Below the pieces are notes generated by a model. That model was not told the origin of the DNA and did no database searches. It saw only the letters and a list, made by a program, of their open reading frames with translations. Of a stretch of 35,471 bases of DNA, positions 23,522 through 30,322 are shown piece after piece. The position numbers and the translations under genes were made by a program. The DNA is from Acidobacteriota bacterium (GTDB taxonomy: Bacteria > Actinomycetota > Acidimicrobiia > Acidimicrobiales > Acidimicrobilacustridaceae), in assembly GCA_018969405.1 (NCBI GenBank), contig JAGWYK010000021.1, forward strand, positions 1-35,471, written 5' to 3'. Position 1 is the first letter of the stretch. Every line of letters begins with the position of its first letter.

Positions 23522-25393
23522 ATGCGCGCACCCACCGAAACACCATCGCAGTCGCCGCCGCAGGCGACCGGCACGCTGCCCTACATGCCCGCGCTCGACG
23601 GGCTGCGCGCCCTCGCCGTCATCGCCGTGGTCCTCTACCACGGTGAGGTCGGCGGACTGCCGGGCGGCTTCCTCGGGGTCGAGGTCTTCTTCGTCATCAG
23701 CGGGTACCTCATCACCGCCCTGCTCATCGCCGAGCGCGAGCGCACGGGGGGGATCGCCTACCTCGCGTTCTGGGCGCGGCGGGCCCGCCGCCTGCTTCCG
23801 GCGCTGTTCGCGCTGGCCTTCGTGGTGGGCACGGTGTGGGTGCTGTTCGTGCCCGGCGAACTGGCACGCATCCGGGGTGACTTCGTCGCCGCACTCACCT
23901 ACGTCACGAACTGGTACCAGATCATCGTCCACCTGTCGTACTTCGATGCGATCGGTCGGCCGTCCCCGCTGCGTCACCTGTGGTCGTTGGCGGTCGAGGA
24001 GCAGTTCTATCTGGTGTGGCCCATCACCCTCGCCGTGATCCACCGCCTCACCGGCGGTCGGCGCGGCCGGATGGCGCTCATCACCATGGCGCTCGCCATC
24101 GTCTCCGCGGTGTGGGCCGTGATGCTGTTCACTCCCGGGCTGGATCCATCACGGGTGTACTACGGCACCGACACCCGCGCCGCCGGAGTCCTCCTCGGCG
24201 CGGTGCTGGCGATCGTCGTGCCTCCCTGGCGGATGCGGGCCGGCCTGCGGTCGGGCGCCCGCTGGATCATCACCCTCGTCGGTGCCGTCGGACTCATCGG
24301 GATCCTCGTCATGGTGGTGCGGGTCAACGAGTTCGACCCGTTCATCTACCAGGGCGGCTTCGTGCTGCTCGACGTGCTCACCGTGCTGGCCATCATCGCG
24401 CTGGTGCATCCGGCGGGAACGGTGCTGGCCAAGGGATTCGCCCTGCCCCCACTGCTGTGGATCGGTCGCCGGTCCTACGGCATCTACCTGTGGCACTGGC
24501 CGATCTTCGTGCTCACCCGGCCCGGGGTCGACGTGGATGTGAACGGTGCGGTGCTGCTGGCGCTGCGCCTCATCCTCACCTTCGCCGTCGCCGAGGTGTC
24601 GTACCGCTTCGTGGAGATGCCGGTGCGCAACGGTGCGCTCAGCCGATGGTGGGCGGGCCGGTCGCAGCCGGGTGGTCTGGTGCCGGCCCGGGCTCGGCGC
24701 CCGGTGATGCTGGGTGCCGCCATCACCGTGTGTGTCGTGCTCGCCTTCGCCGTGGCCAGCCCCACCCCGAGCAATCTGCACGGCGTCGACCTCACCGGCG
24801 CCTCCATCGATGAGGTCGGCAACGTCGTCGACGTCACCACCACGCTGCCGACACCCAGCACCTCGACCACGGTGCCGTCGGCGCCGGTGGCCAGCACTGC
24901 GCCGACGGCCGCTCCGGTGCCGGTCGGCAGCGGCTCGACCACCATCGCCATCGGCGACTCCGTGCTGCTCGGTGCCCGCAGCGCCGTGCGCAACCAGCTC
25001 CCGGGCATCACGGTCAACGCCGATGTCGGGCGACAGTTCAACGTGCTGTCCTGGCTCATCCCGGTGCTGCAGAAGTCCGGGGATCTGCGCCCGAACGTCG
25101 TGCTCCATCTCGGCACCAACGGTCCGCCCACCGAGAGCGATCTGCGCAGGGCGCTCGACGCCCTCGCCGGTTCGCGCCGGGTCGTGCTGGTCACCACCCG
25201 TGAACCGCGCAGCTGGCAGGACCTCACCAACGACCGCATCCGCGGCGCCGCGCAGGGGCGACCGAACGTCGTGGTCGCCGACTGGTTCGCCGTGAGTGCC
25301 GGTCATCCCGAGTTCTTCGTGGAGGACGGGGTGCATCTCACCGTGGCCGGTGCTGACGCCTATGCCACCACCATCGCCGCCGCGCTGCGGTGA
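23522..25393 (+). CDS. Membrane acyltransferase (OafA/YrhL type) with C-terminal SGNH domain
   Basis: A 623-residue fusion protein. The first 400 residues or so are a multi-pass acyltransferase-3 domain with the landmarks LDGLRALAVIAVVLYH (His40), GVEVFFVISGYLIT, LRHLWSLAVEEQFYLVWP and SYGIYLWHWPIF. A Thr/Ser/Pro-rich linker (about 440-470) leads to an SGNH hydrolase-like domain with GDSVLLG (Ser480), LGTNG (Asn533) and DGVH (Asp602, His605). Such proteins O-acylate cell-surface or secreted glycans: the membrane part brings the acyl group across and the outer SGNH domain transfers it. No clear Shine-Dalgarno sequence precedes the ATG. It is flanked by minus-strand genes on both sides and may be unrelated to the catabolic operons. 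Confidence 0.93.
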   Translation: MRAPTETPSQSPPQATGTLPYMPALDGLRALAVIAVVLYHGEVGGLPGGFLGVEVFFVISGYLITALLIAERERTGGIAYLAFWARRARRLLPALFALAFVVGTVWVLFVPGELARIRGDFVAALTYVTNWYQIIVHLSYFDAIGRPSPLRHLWSLAVEEQFYLVWPITLAVIHRLTGGRRGRMALITMALAIVSAVWAVMLFTPGLDPSRVYYGTDTRAAGVLLGAVLAIVVPPWRMRAGLRSGARWIITLVGAVGLIGILVMVVRVNEFDPFIYQGGFVLLDVLTVLAIIALVHPAGTVLAKGFALPPLLWIGRRSYGIYLWHWPIFVLTRPGVDVDVNGAVLLALRLILTFAVAEVSYRFVEMPVRNGALSRWWAGRSQPGGLVPARARRPVMLGAAITVCVVLAFAVASPTPSNLHGVDLTGASIDEVGNVVDVTTTLPTPSTSTTVPSAPVASTAPTAAPVPVGSGSTTIAIGDSVLLGARSAVRNQLPGITVNADVGRQFNVLSWLIPVLQKSGDLRPNVVLHLGTNGPPTESDLRRALDALAGSRRVVLVTTREPRSWQDLTNDRIRGAAQGRPNVVVADWFAVSAGHPEFFVEDGVHLTVAGADAYATTIAAALR

Positions 25394-25406
25394 CGGCTCG
25401 ATCGGT

Positions 25407-25430
25407 TGATGTGCTGATGCGCTGATGCGC
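25407..25430. repeat. Three 8-bp tandem repeats between convergent genes
   Basis: The unit TGATGYGC occurs three times in a row, the first copy with T and the other two with C at the variable base. It lies in the 48-bp gap between the stop codons of the acyltransferase (25393) and the LLM gene on the other strand (25442). No hairpin terminator was found in this gap. Confidence 0.5.
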
Positions 25431-25441
25431 TGTCGGGTGGA

Positions 25442-26353
25442 TCAGCGGCGGAGCAGGGGTCCCACCAGGGTGCCGAAGGCCTCGACCTGCTCGGCGTACT
25501 CGGCGGCGCTGTCGGCATCGAACTTCACCTGGAACTGGTTCACGGCCGCGGGAGCCCCGGCGAGGATGGCCTCGGCGATCTGCTCGGGCGATCCCGAGAT
25601 GCAGGGCTGACGACGCTCCGAGGTCGGCGTGCCGACGTGGATGTAGGGGATGACCACATGGCCGATGGCCATCGGTCGATCGGCCCGGCCCACCTTCTCC
25701 CGCTCGGCCAGGAGCCGATCGATGCCCTCCTGGGTGGCGGGACCCTGGGGCAGCCAGCCGTCGTGACGGGCGGCGCGGCGGATGGCGGGGTTGGAGGAAC
25801 CGCCGATCCAGATCGGGGGACGCGGCGACTGCGCCGGGCGGGGCAGCGACCCCATGTCGTCGACATAGGTGTTCTCGAGGGCCTCGGCGAAGGCCACGAG
25901 GTCGCGGTCGAGCAGCGCACCGCGATCCGCGAAGGAGATGCCGAGGGTGTCGAACTCCGCCTCGACGTGACCGGCGCCGATCCCGGCGATGGCCCGGCCG
26001 CCCGAGAGATGGTCGAGGGTCTCGAACCCCTTGGCCGCCACCAGCGGGTGGCGGTACGAGAGCACGTAGACGTGGCTGAGCAGGTTGACCGAGGTGGTGG
26101 CCGAGGCCAGCCAGCCCAGCGTGGTGAGACAGTCCTGCCACCACAGGCCCATGGCGTCGGCCCGATCGCGGGGGATGACGATGTGATCGCACACCGCCAC
26201 GTAGAAGTACCCGCTCCGATCGGCGGCCCGGGCGATGGCGAGCAGATCGGCGGGGGTGGCGTCGGTCTCCCACGGTGCGGCGTAGAGCGAGCTCTGGGAC
26301 TGGATGGGCAGCTGGGTGCCGAAGGTGATGGTGTCGGCGGGGATCTCGATCAT
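25442..26353 (-). CDS. LLM-class oxidoreductase, probably F420-dependent (Rv2161c-like)
   Basis: A 303-residue luciferase-like-fold protein. It has the N-terminal FGTQLPIQSQSS strand, the central LDHLSGGRAIAGIGAGHVEAEFD signature and the PPIWIGGSSNPAIRRAARHDGW segment, all typical of actinobacterial F420-type LLM enzymes and distinct from the Rv3520c-like enzyme at 5493. It should transfer a hydride between F420 (or FMN) and an unknown substrate. It follows the SDR pair on the same strand with a 59-bp gap. No Shine-Dalgarno sequence precedes the ATG; instead a TATCGT box ends 6 nt upstream, suggesting a leaderless transcript of its own in addition to any read-through. Confidence 0.88.
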   Translation of the reverse strand: MIEIPADTITFGTQLPIQSQSSLYAAPWETDATPADLLAIARAADRSGYFYVAVCDHIVIPRDRADAMGLWWQDCLTTLGWLASATTSVNLLSHVYVLSYRHPLVAAKGFETLDHLSGGRAIAGIGAGHVEAEFDTLGISFADRGALLDRDLVAFAEALENTYVDDMGSLPRPAQSPRPPIWIGGSSNPAIRRAARHDGWLPQGPATQEGIDRLLAEREKVGRADRPMAIGHVVIPYIHVGTPTSERRQPCISGSPEQIAEAILAGAPAAVNQFQVKFDADSAAEYAEQVEAFGTLVGPLLRR

Positions 26354-26359
26354 GGGGCG

Positions 26360-26365
26360 ACGATA
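26360..26365 (-). promoter_or_regulatory. -10 box directly upstream of the LLM gene (leaderless start)
   Basis: On the minus strand TATCGT is followed by 6 nt and the ATG at 26353. Transcription would begin at or next to the ATG, giving a leaderless mRNA, a mode common in actinobacteria. No Shine-Dalgarno sequence is present, which agrees. A good -35 is not seen. Confidence 0.35.
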
Positions 26366-26412
26366 CCGCGCCGGTCGCGCCGGATCGGCGGGTCGATGAT
26401 CGGCGGGCGGAC

Positions 26413-27219
26413 TCAGAGGCCCAGGAAGCTCCCGCCGTCGCAGACGATGGTCTGGCCGCTCACATAGGCCGAATCGGCGCTGGCCAGGAACAGCGCCACG
26501 CCGCCGATGTCGGTGGTGGGATCGCCGATGCGACCGAGCGGAGTGCGGGCCTCGATGGCGCCGCGCAGGGTGGGCACCTGGGCGAACGCACCGGTGAGTG
26601 CGGGGGTCTCGGCCACCGGCGCGATGCAGTTCACGGTGATGCCATCGGGACCCCATTCCCGGGCGAGACTCTTGGCGATGGCCCGCTGGGCGGCCTTCGC
26701 CGGCGAGTAGAGCGGGATGTTGGCACTGCCCTCGACCCCCGAGGGCGAGGTGAGCAGGATCAGCCGACCCTGATCGCTGGCGGCGAGATGGGGATGGGCG
26801 GCCTGCGCGCACCAGAAGCTGGCCCAGGCCGAGGTGGTCGACATCTGGAACCAGGCCTCGGGAGGTGTGTCCTCGAGCCGACTGGCCACGCCGCCGGCGA
26901 AGGCGTTGTGCACGAGCACGTCGAGGTGTCCGTAGCGCTGCACCGTGGCGGCCACACAGGCCTCGATCGGGGCGCGGGCGGTCACATCGGTGACGATGCA
27001 CACGGCCTCGCCCCCGTCGGCGCGGATGGCGGCGGCCACCGGCTCTCCGGTGGCGGCGCGACGGGCGGCGATGACCACGGCGGCCCCTTCGGCCGCCAGT
27101 CGTCTGGCGATTCCCTCACCCACACCTTGGCCGGCTCCGGTCACGATGGCGACCCGGCCCCGCAGTCGATCGCCGGGGGCGGGGGTCGAAGCCGATGCCG
27201 GGGCGGACGGTGGAGTCAC
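26413..27219 (-). CDS. Short-chain dehydrogenase/reductase, intact partner of a pseudo-SDR
   Basis: A 268-residue SDR if the GTG at 27219 is used; it overlaps the upstream stop codon as GTGA. A second GTG at 27225 is possible. After a Pro/Ala-rich N-terminus of about 20 residues come the cofactor motif TGAGQGVG, VHNAF in place of NNAG, a Ser in LTSPSG and the catalytic YSPAK. The C-terminal GQTIVCDGGSFLGL is typical. It is therefore probably active on a hydroxyacyl-CoA or similar alcohol. The overlap with a degenerate SDR upstream suggests the two proteins assemble as a heteromer. Confidence 0.88.
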   Translation of the reverse strand: MTPPSAPASASTPAPGDRLRGRVAIVTGAGQGVGEGIARRLAAEGAAVVIAARRAATGEPVAAAIRADGGEAVCIVTDVTARAPIEACVAATVQRYGHLDVLVHNAFAGGVASRLEDTPPEAWFQMSTTSAWASFWCAQAAHPHLAASDQGRLILLTSPSGVEGSANIPLYSPAKAAQRAIAKSLAREWGPDGITVNCIAPVAETPALTGAFAQVPTLRGAIEARTPLGRIGDPTTDIGGVALFLASADSAYVSGQTIVCDGGSFLGL

Positions 27220-27839
27220 ATCCACAGTCCACCATCCACGGTGAGGGTCTGGCCGGCCAGATCCCGGGCGGCCGCCGAGCACAGGAAGGCGAGCGCCCCG
27301 GCCGGCCGGGCGCCGGGGCGGGCCGGGGTGGCGATGGAGACGGGGCCGGCCGCCGCCGGATCGGCGAGCACCAGCGCCGGATCGAGGGCGAGGGCGTTCA
27401 CCGTGATGCCCTCGGGCCCCCACTGTCGGGCCACCGAGCGGGCCAGGATGTGCACGCCCTCGGCCGCCGCGGCCCAGTGGGCATGGGAGGCCCCTCCCAC
27501 CAGGGCGATGGTGGGGAAGGTGAGCACGATGTTCCCGGCTCGGCCGGCGAAGCGGCGACGGGCCTCGACGCAGGTGGAGACCGCGGTGTCCATGGTCTCC
27601 TGCCAGGCCTGACCGAACTCCTCGTCGGTGAGGTCGATCAGGGCCCGGCCGACGATGGCGCGTCGATCCCAGGGGGCGAACACGACCGCATCGAGGGGGG
27701 TGTCGACACCGGTGTCGACGGGGGAGGCCAGTGAGCCGACCACGCTGGTCGCGGCGCCGAGCCCCTCCAGTTCGGTGGCGAGCGTGCGGGTGAGTTCCGC
27801 CCCACCCACCACGGCGATCCGCAGTCCGTCGACGCTCAT
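27216..27839 (-). CDS. Degenerate SDR-fold protein (pseudo-enzyme) lacking cofactor and catalytic motifs
   Basis: A 207-residue protein with SDR order and C-terminus (RQWGPEGITVNALALDP, GQTLTVDGGLWM) but without the family's working parts. The cofactor loop TGxxxGxG reads VGGAELTR, the NNAG motif is replaced by FAPW, and the YxxxK pair falls on HWAAAAEG, with Trp and Ala at the Tyr and Lys positions. It is about 50 residues shorter than its neighbour. The reading frame is undisturbed and the stop codon overlaps the next start, so it looks like a maintained non-catalytic subunit rather than a decaying gene. The known parallel is BbsCD of anaerobic toluene degradation, where BbsC is an inactive SDR subunit bound to active BbsD. 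Confidence 0.85.
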   Translation of the reverse strand: MSVDGLRIAVVGGAELTRTLATELEGLGAATSVVGSLASPVDTGVDTPLDAVVFAPWDRRAIVGRALIDLTDEEFGQAWQETMDTAVSTCVEARRRFAGRAGNIVLTFPTIALVGGASHAHWAAAAEGVHILARSVARQWGPEGITVNALALDPALVLADPAAAGPVSIATPARPGARPAGALAFLCSAAARDLAGQTLTVDGGLWM

Positions 27840-27947
27840 GTCGCGATCATTCCAGACCGGAGGGCCCTGCGCCGCCGGGGGTGGGAGGACCCATCGTGAC
27901 CCTCGGGGGACCCGACATGCGACGCAAGATGATCCTCCGCTCCGCTT

Positions 27948-27976
27948 ATGTGACATGCAGCCGGCGTTGCTACTCT
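27948..27976 (+). promoter_or_regulatory. Candidate promoter of the dehydrogenase pair, leaderless start
   Basis: GTGACA (27950-27955) and TACTCT (27971-27976) form a -35/-10 pair with a somewhat short 15-bp spacer. The -10 box ends 8 nt before the ATG at 27985 and no Shine-Dalgarno sequence is present, so the mRNA is probably leaderless. A small dyad, ATGT-G-ACAT (27948-27956), overlaps the -35. The 145-bp gap 27840-27984 also separates this gene from the divergent SDR operon. Confidence 0.45.
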
Positions 27977-27984
27977 CGGCGCTC

Positions 27985-29160
27985 ATGGAGATCGGATACT
28001 CACCAGAACAGGAAGCCCTGCGCGCAGAGCTTCGCAGCTACTACACGAACCTGCTCGACGAGAAGACCGTCGAGGCGCTCTCGAACTCGCACGGCATCGG
28101 CCAGGCGACCAAGGACGTCTGGAAGCAGATGTGCACCGATGGCTGGGCGGGTGTGGGTTGGCCCAAGGAGTACGGCGGCCAGGCTCGCGGCCCGATCGAG
28201 CAGTTCGTGTTCTTCGACGAGTCGATGCGGGCCGGTGCGCCGGTGCCGATGCTCACGCTCAACACCGTGGGTCCGACCATCATGAACTACGGCACCGACT
28301 GGCAGAAGGAGTTCTTCCTCCCGAAGATCCTCGCCGGTGACATCCACTTCTGCATCGGCTACTCGGAGCCGCAGGCCGGCACCGATCTCGCCGCCCTCCA
28401 GACCCGGGCCGTGCGCGATGGCGATGAGTACGTCATCAACGGCCAGAAGATGTGGACCTCGCTCGCCGGTGGCGCCGACTACTGCTGGCTGGCGGTCCGC
28501 ACCGATCCCGAGGCCAAGAAGCACAAGGGCATCTCGGTGATCATCGTCCCCATGGACACCCCCGGCATCACCATCCAGCCGCTGCGTCTCATGGGTGAGC
28601 ACGACATCAACGCCACCTATTTCGACGACGTGCGCGTCCCCGCCAAGTACCTGGTCGGCGAGGAGAACGGTGGTTGGGGCCTCATCACCAACCAGCTCAA
28701 CCACGAGCGCGTCACGCTGTGCTCCTCGGGCATGCCCGAGCGCTACCTGCACGATGTGCGTGAGTGGGCCCAGAACACCAAGCTCCCCGACGGTCGTCGC
28801 GTCATCGATCAGGAGTGGGTGCAGCTCAACCTCGCCAAGGTGCACGCCAAGCTCGAGTACCTGCGCCTCGCCAACTGGAAGGTGGCGTGGTCGGCCAGCA
28901 CCGAGAAGCTGCACCCGGCCGACGCCTCGAGCGTGAAGGTCTTCGGCACCGAGTTCTACCTCGACGCCTATCAGCTGCTCATGGAGATCCTCGGCCCGCG
29001 CGCCTATCTCGATGCGGATGCTCCCGAGTCGATCATGCGCAGCCGCCTCGAGGCCGGCATCCGCGGCACCATCATCCTCACCTTCGGTGGCGGCACGAAC
29101 GAACTGCAGCGCGACCTCATCGCCATGTTCGGTCTCGGCTTCCCCCGTTCGGCCCGCTGA
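27985..29160 (+). CDS. Acyl-CoA dehydrogenase, large subunit (FadE26-like)
   Basis: A 391-residue acyl-CoA dehydrogenase opening with MEIGYSPEQEALRAELR. It has the flavin/substrate signature IGYSEPQAGTDLA (about 125-136), KMWTSLAGGADYCWLAVRTD, and Glu241 in LNHERV, the position of the catalytic base in steroid side-chain dehydrogenases. The C-terminal FGGGTNELQRDLIA lacks the MCAD-type Glu. An in-frame ATG at 27955 would add ten residues but overlaps the promoter; the family N-terminus fits 27985. The gene 12 bp downstream encodes the small partner. The pair should desaturate an acyl-CoA, plausibly a branched or bulky one. Confidence 0.92.
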   Translation: MEIGYSPEQEALRAELRSYYTNLLDEKTVEALSNSHGIGQATKDVWKQMCTDGWAGVGWPKEYGGQARGPIEQFVFFDESMRAGAPVPMLTLNTVGPTIMNYGTDWQKEFFLPKILAGDIHFCIGYSEPQAGTDLAALQTRAVRDGDEYVINGQKMWTSLAGGADYCWLAVRTDPEAKKHKGISVIIVPMDTPGITIQPLRLMGEHDINATYFDDVRVPAKYLVGEENGGWGLITNQLNHERVTLCSSGMPERYLHDVREWAQNTKLPDGRRVIDQEWVQLNLAKVHAKLEYLRLANWKVAWSASTEKLHPADASSVKVFGTEFYLDAYQLLMEILGPRAYLDADAPESIMRSRLEAGIRGTIILTFGGGTNELQRDLIAMFGLGFPRSAR

Positions 29161-29172
29161 CAAGGACACGAC

Positions 29173-30228
29173 ATGGATTTCTCCTTCACCTCCGATCAGG
29201 AAGAGCTGCGCGCTCTCACCACCCGGGTCCTCACCGACCGCTGCACCCTCGAGCATCTCAAGGAGATCGAGGGCGGCGATGGTGTCGACCTCGCCCTCTG
29301 GCGTGAACTCGCCGAACTCGGCATCGTCGGCATCGGGATGCCCGAGTCGGCCGGTGGTGCCGGTCTCGGTTTCGCCGAGGTGGCCATCGTGCTGGAGCAG
29401 GTCGGCCGGGCCGTCGCCCAGGTGCCCGCCCTGCCGGTCATGGGCATGGCGGCGCCGTTCCTCGCCGAGCACGCTCCGGCCCATCTCGCCGGCCTCGCCT
29501 CAGGTGAGCGCATCGTGACCGTGGCGCTGCACGAACTGGTGGGCGATGTGCACACCCCGTTCATCACCAGTGCCGGGGGTTCGATCACCGGCGTCAAGAC
29601 CAACGTCCCGTTCGGCACCGTGGCGGACGGCTTCATCGTGTCGGCCACCGACGGAATCTTCTACGTCGATGCCACGGCCTCCGGTGTCACCGTCGAGCGG
29701 CAGGACGCCACCGATGGCATCCCCGATGCCAAGGTGACCTTCGCCGGTGCCGCCGCCGAGCGCATCGCCGATGCCTCCGAGCTCGATCGCCTCATCGAGT
29801 ACGGCCAGACCTCGCAGTCGCTGATCATGGCTGGCGTCACCGCCCGGGCGGTCGAGATCATGGCGGAGTACGTCAAGGAGCGGGTGCAGTTCGATCGTCA
29901 GATCGCCACGTTCCAGGCGGTGGCCCAGCGGGCCGCCGACTGCCGCATCGACGCCGATGCCATCAGCCTCACCGCCTGGCAGGCCGCCATGCGTCTGAAC
30001 GACGGCCTCTCCGCCGGCGAGCATGCCGCCTCGGCCAAGTACTGGGCCTCCGAGGGTGGCGCTCGTGTCGTGCGGGCCTGCACCCACCTCCACGGTGGTG
30101 TGGGCGTGGACCGCGACTACCCGCTGCACCGGTACTACCTGTGGGCCAAGAAGCAGGAGCTCTTCCTCGGTGGCACCACCCAGAGCCTGCTGCATCTCGG
30201 ACGCCTGCTGGCCGACACCCCGGCCTGA
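29173..30228 (+). CDS. Acyl-CoA dehydrogenase family protein, small subunit (FadE27-like)
   Basis: A 351-residue dehydrogenase-fold protein with a normal start (MDFSFTSDQEELR), a reduced middle domain, the flavin-contacting VQFDRQIATFQAVAQRAAD helix and HLHGGVGVDRDYPLHRYYLWAK near the C-terminus. No base glutamate is seen at either usual position, as in the small chains of FadE26/27-type complexes. AAGGA at 29162-29166 provides a ribosome-binding site 12 bp after the upstream gene. It most likely binds FAD together with the large subunit. Note that gene order is large-then-small here but small-then-large in the pair at 10739-12908. Confidence 0.9.
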   Translation: MDFSFTSDQEELRALTTRVLTDRCTLEHLKEIEGGDGVDLALWRELAELGIVGIGMPESAGGAGLGFAEVAIVLEQVGRAVAQVPALPVMGMAAPFLAEHAPAHLAGLASGERIVTVALHELVGDVHTPFITSAGGSITGVKTNVPFGTVADGFIVSATDGIFYVDATASGVTVERQDATDGIPDAKVTFAGAAAERIADASELDRLIEYGQTSQSLIMAGVTARAVEIMAEYVKERVQFDRQIATFQAVAQRAADCRIDADAISLTAWQAAMRLNDGLSAGEHAASAKYWASEGGARVVRACTHLHGGVGVDRDYPLHRYYLWAKKQELFLGGTTQSLLHLGRLLADTPA

Positions 30229-30265
30229 TCGGGTCGCCGACCGGCGCACAGCAGCACGATGAGAC

Positions 30266-30294
30266 GAAGGCCCGGGCTCGATGCCCGGGCCTTC
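30266..30294. terminator. Bidirectional hairpin terminator between convergent genes
   Basis: GAAGGCCCGGGC, a 5-nt TCGAT loop and GCCCGGGCCTTC form a perfect 12-bp stem. It lies between the stop codons of the dehydrogenase pair (30228, + strand) and the D-aminoacylase-like gene (30323, - strand). The run of T after the stem is weak on both sides, but the length and position make a shared terminator the best explanation. Confidence 0.8.
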
Positions 30295-30322
30295 TCGCGT
30301 GCGGACTCCGGTCGTCGGCCGA

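Noticed and set aside
27216-27839. Treating the degenerate SDR as a pseudogene
   Set aside because: The frame is uninterrupted, the C-terminal SDR features are conserved and translation is coupled to the next gene, so a non-catalytic subunit is more likely.
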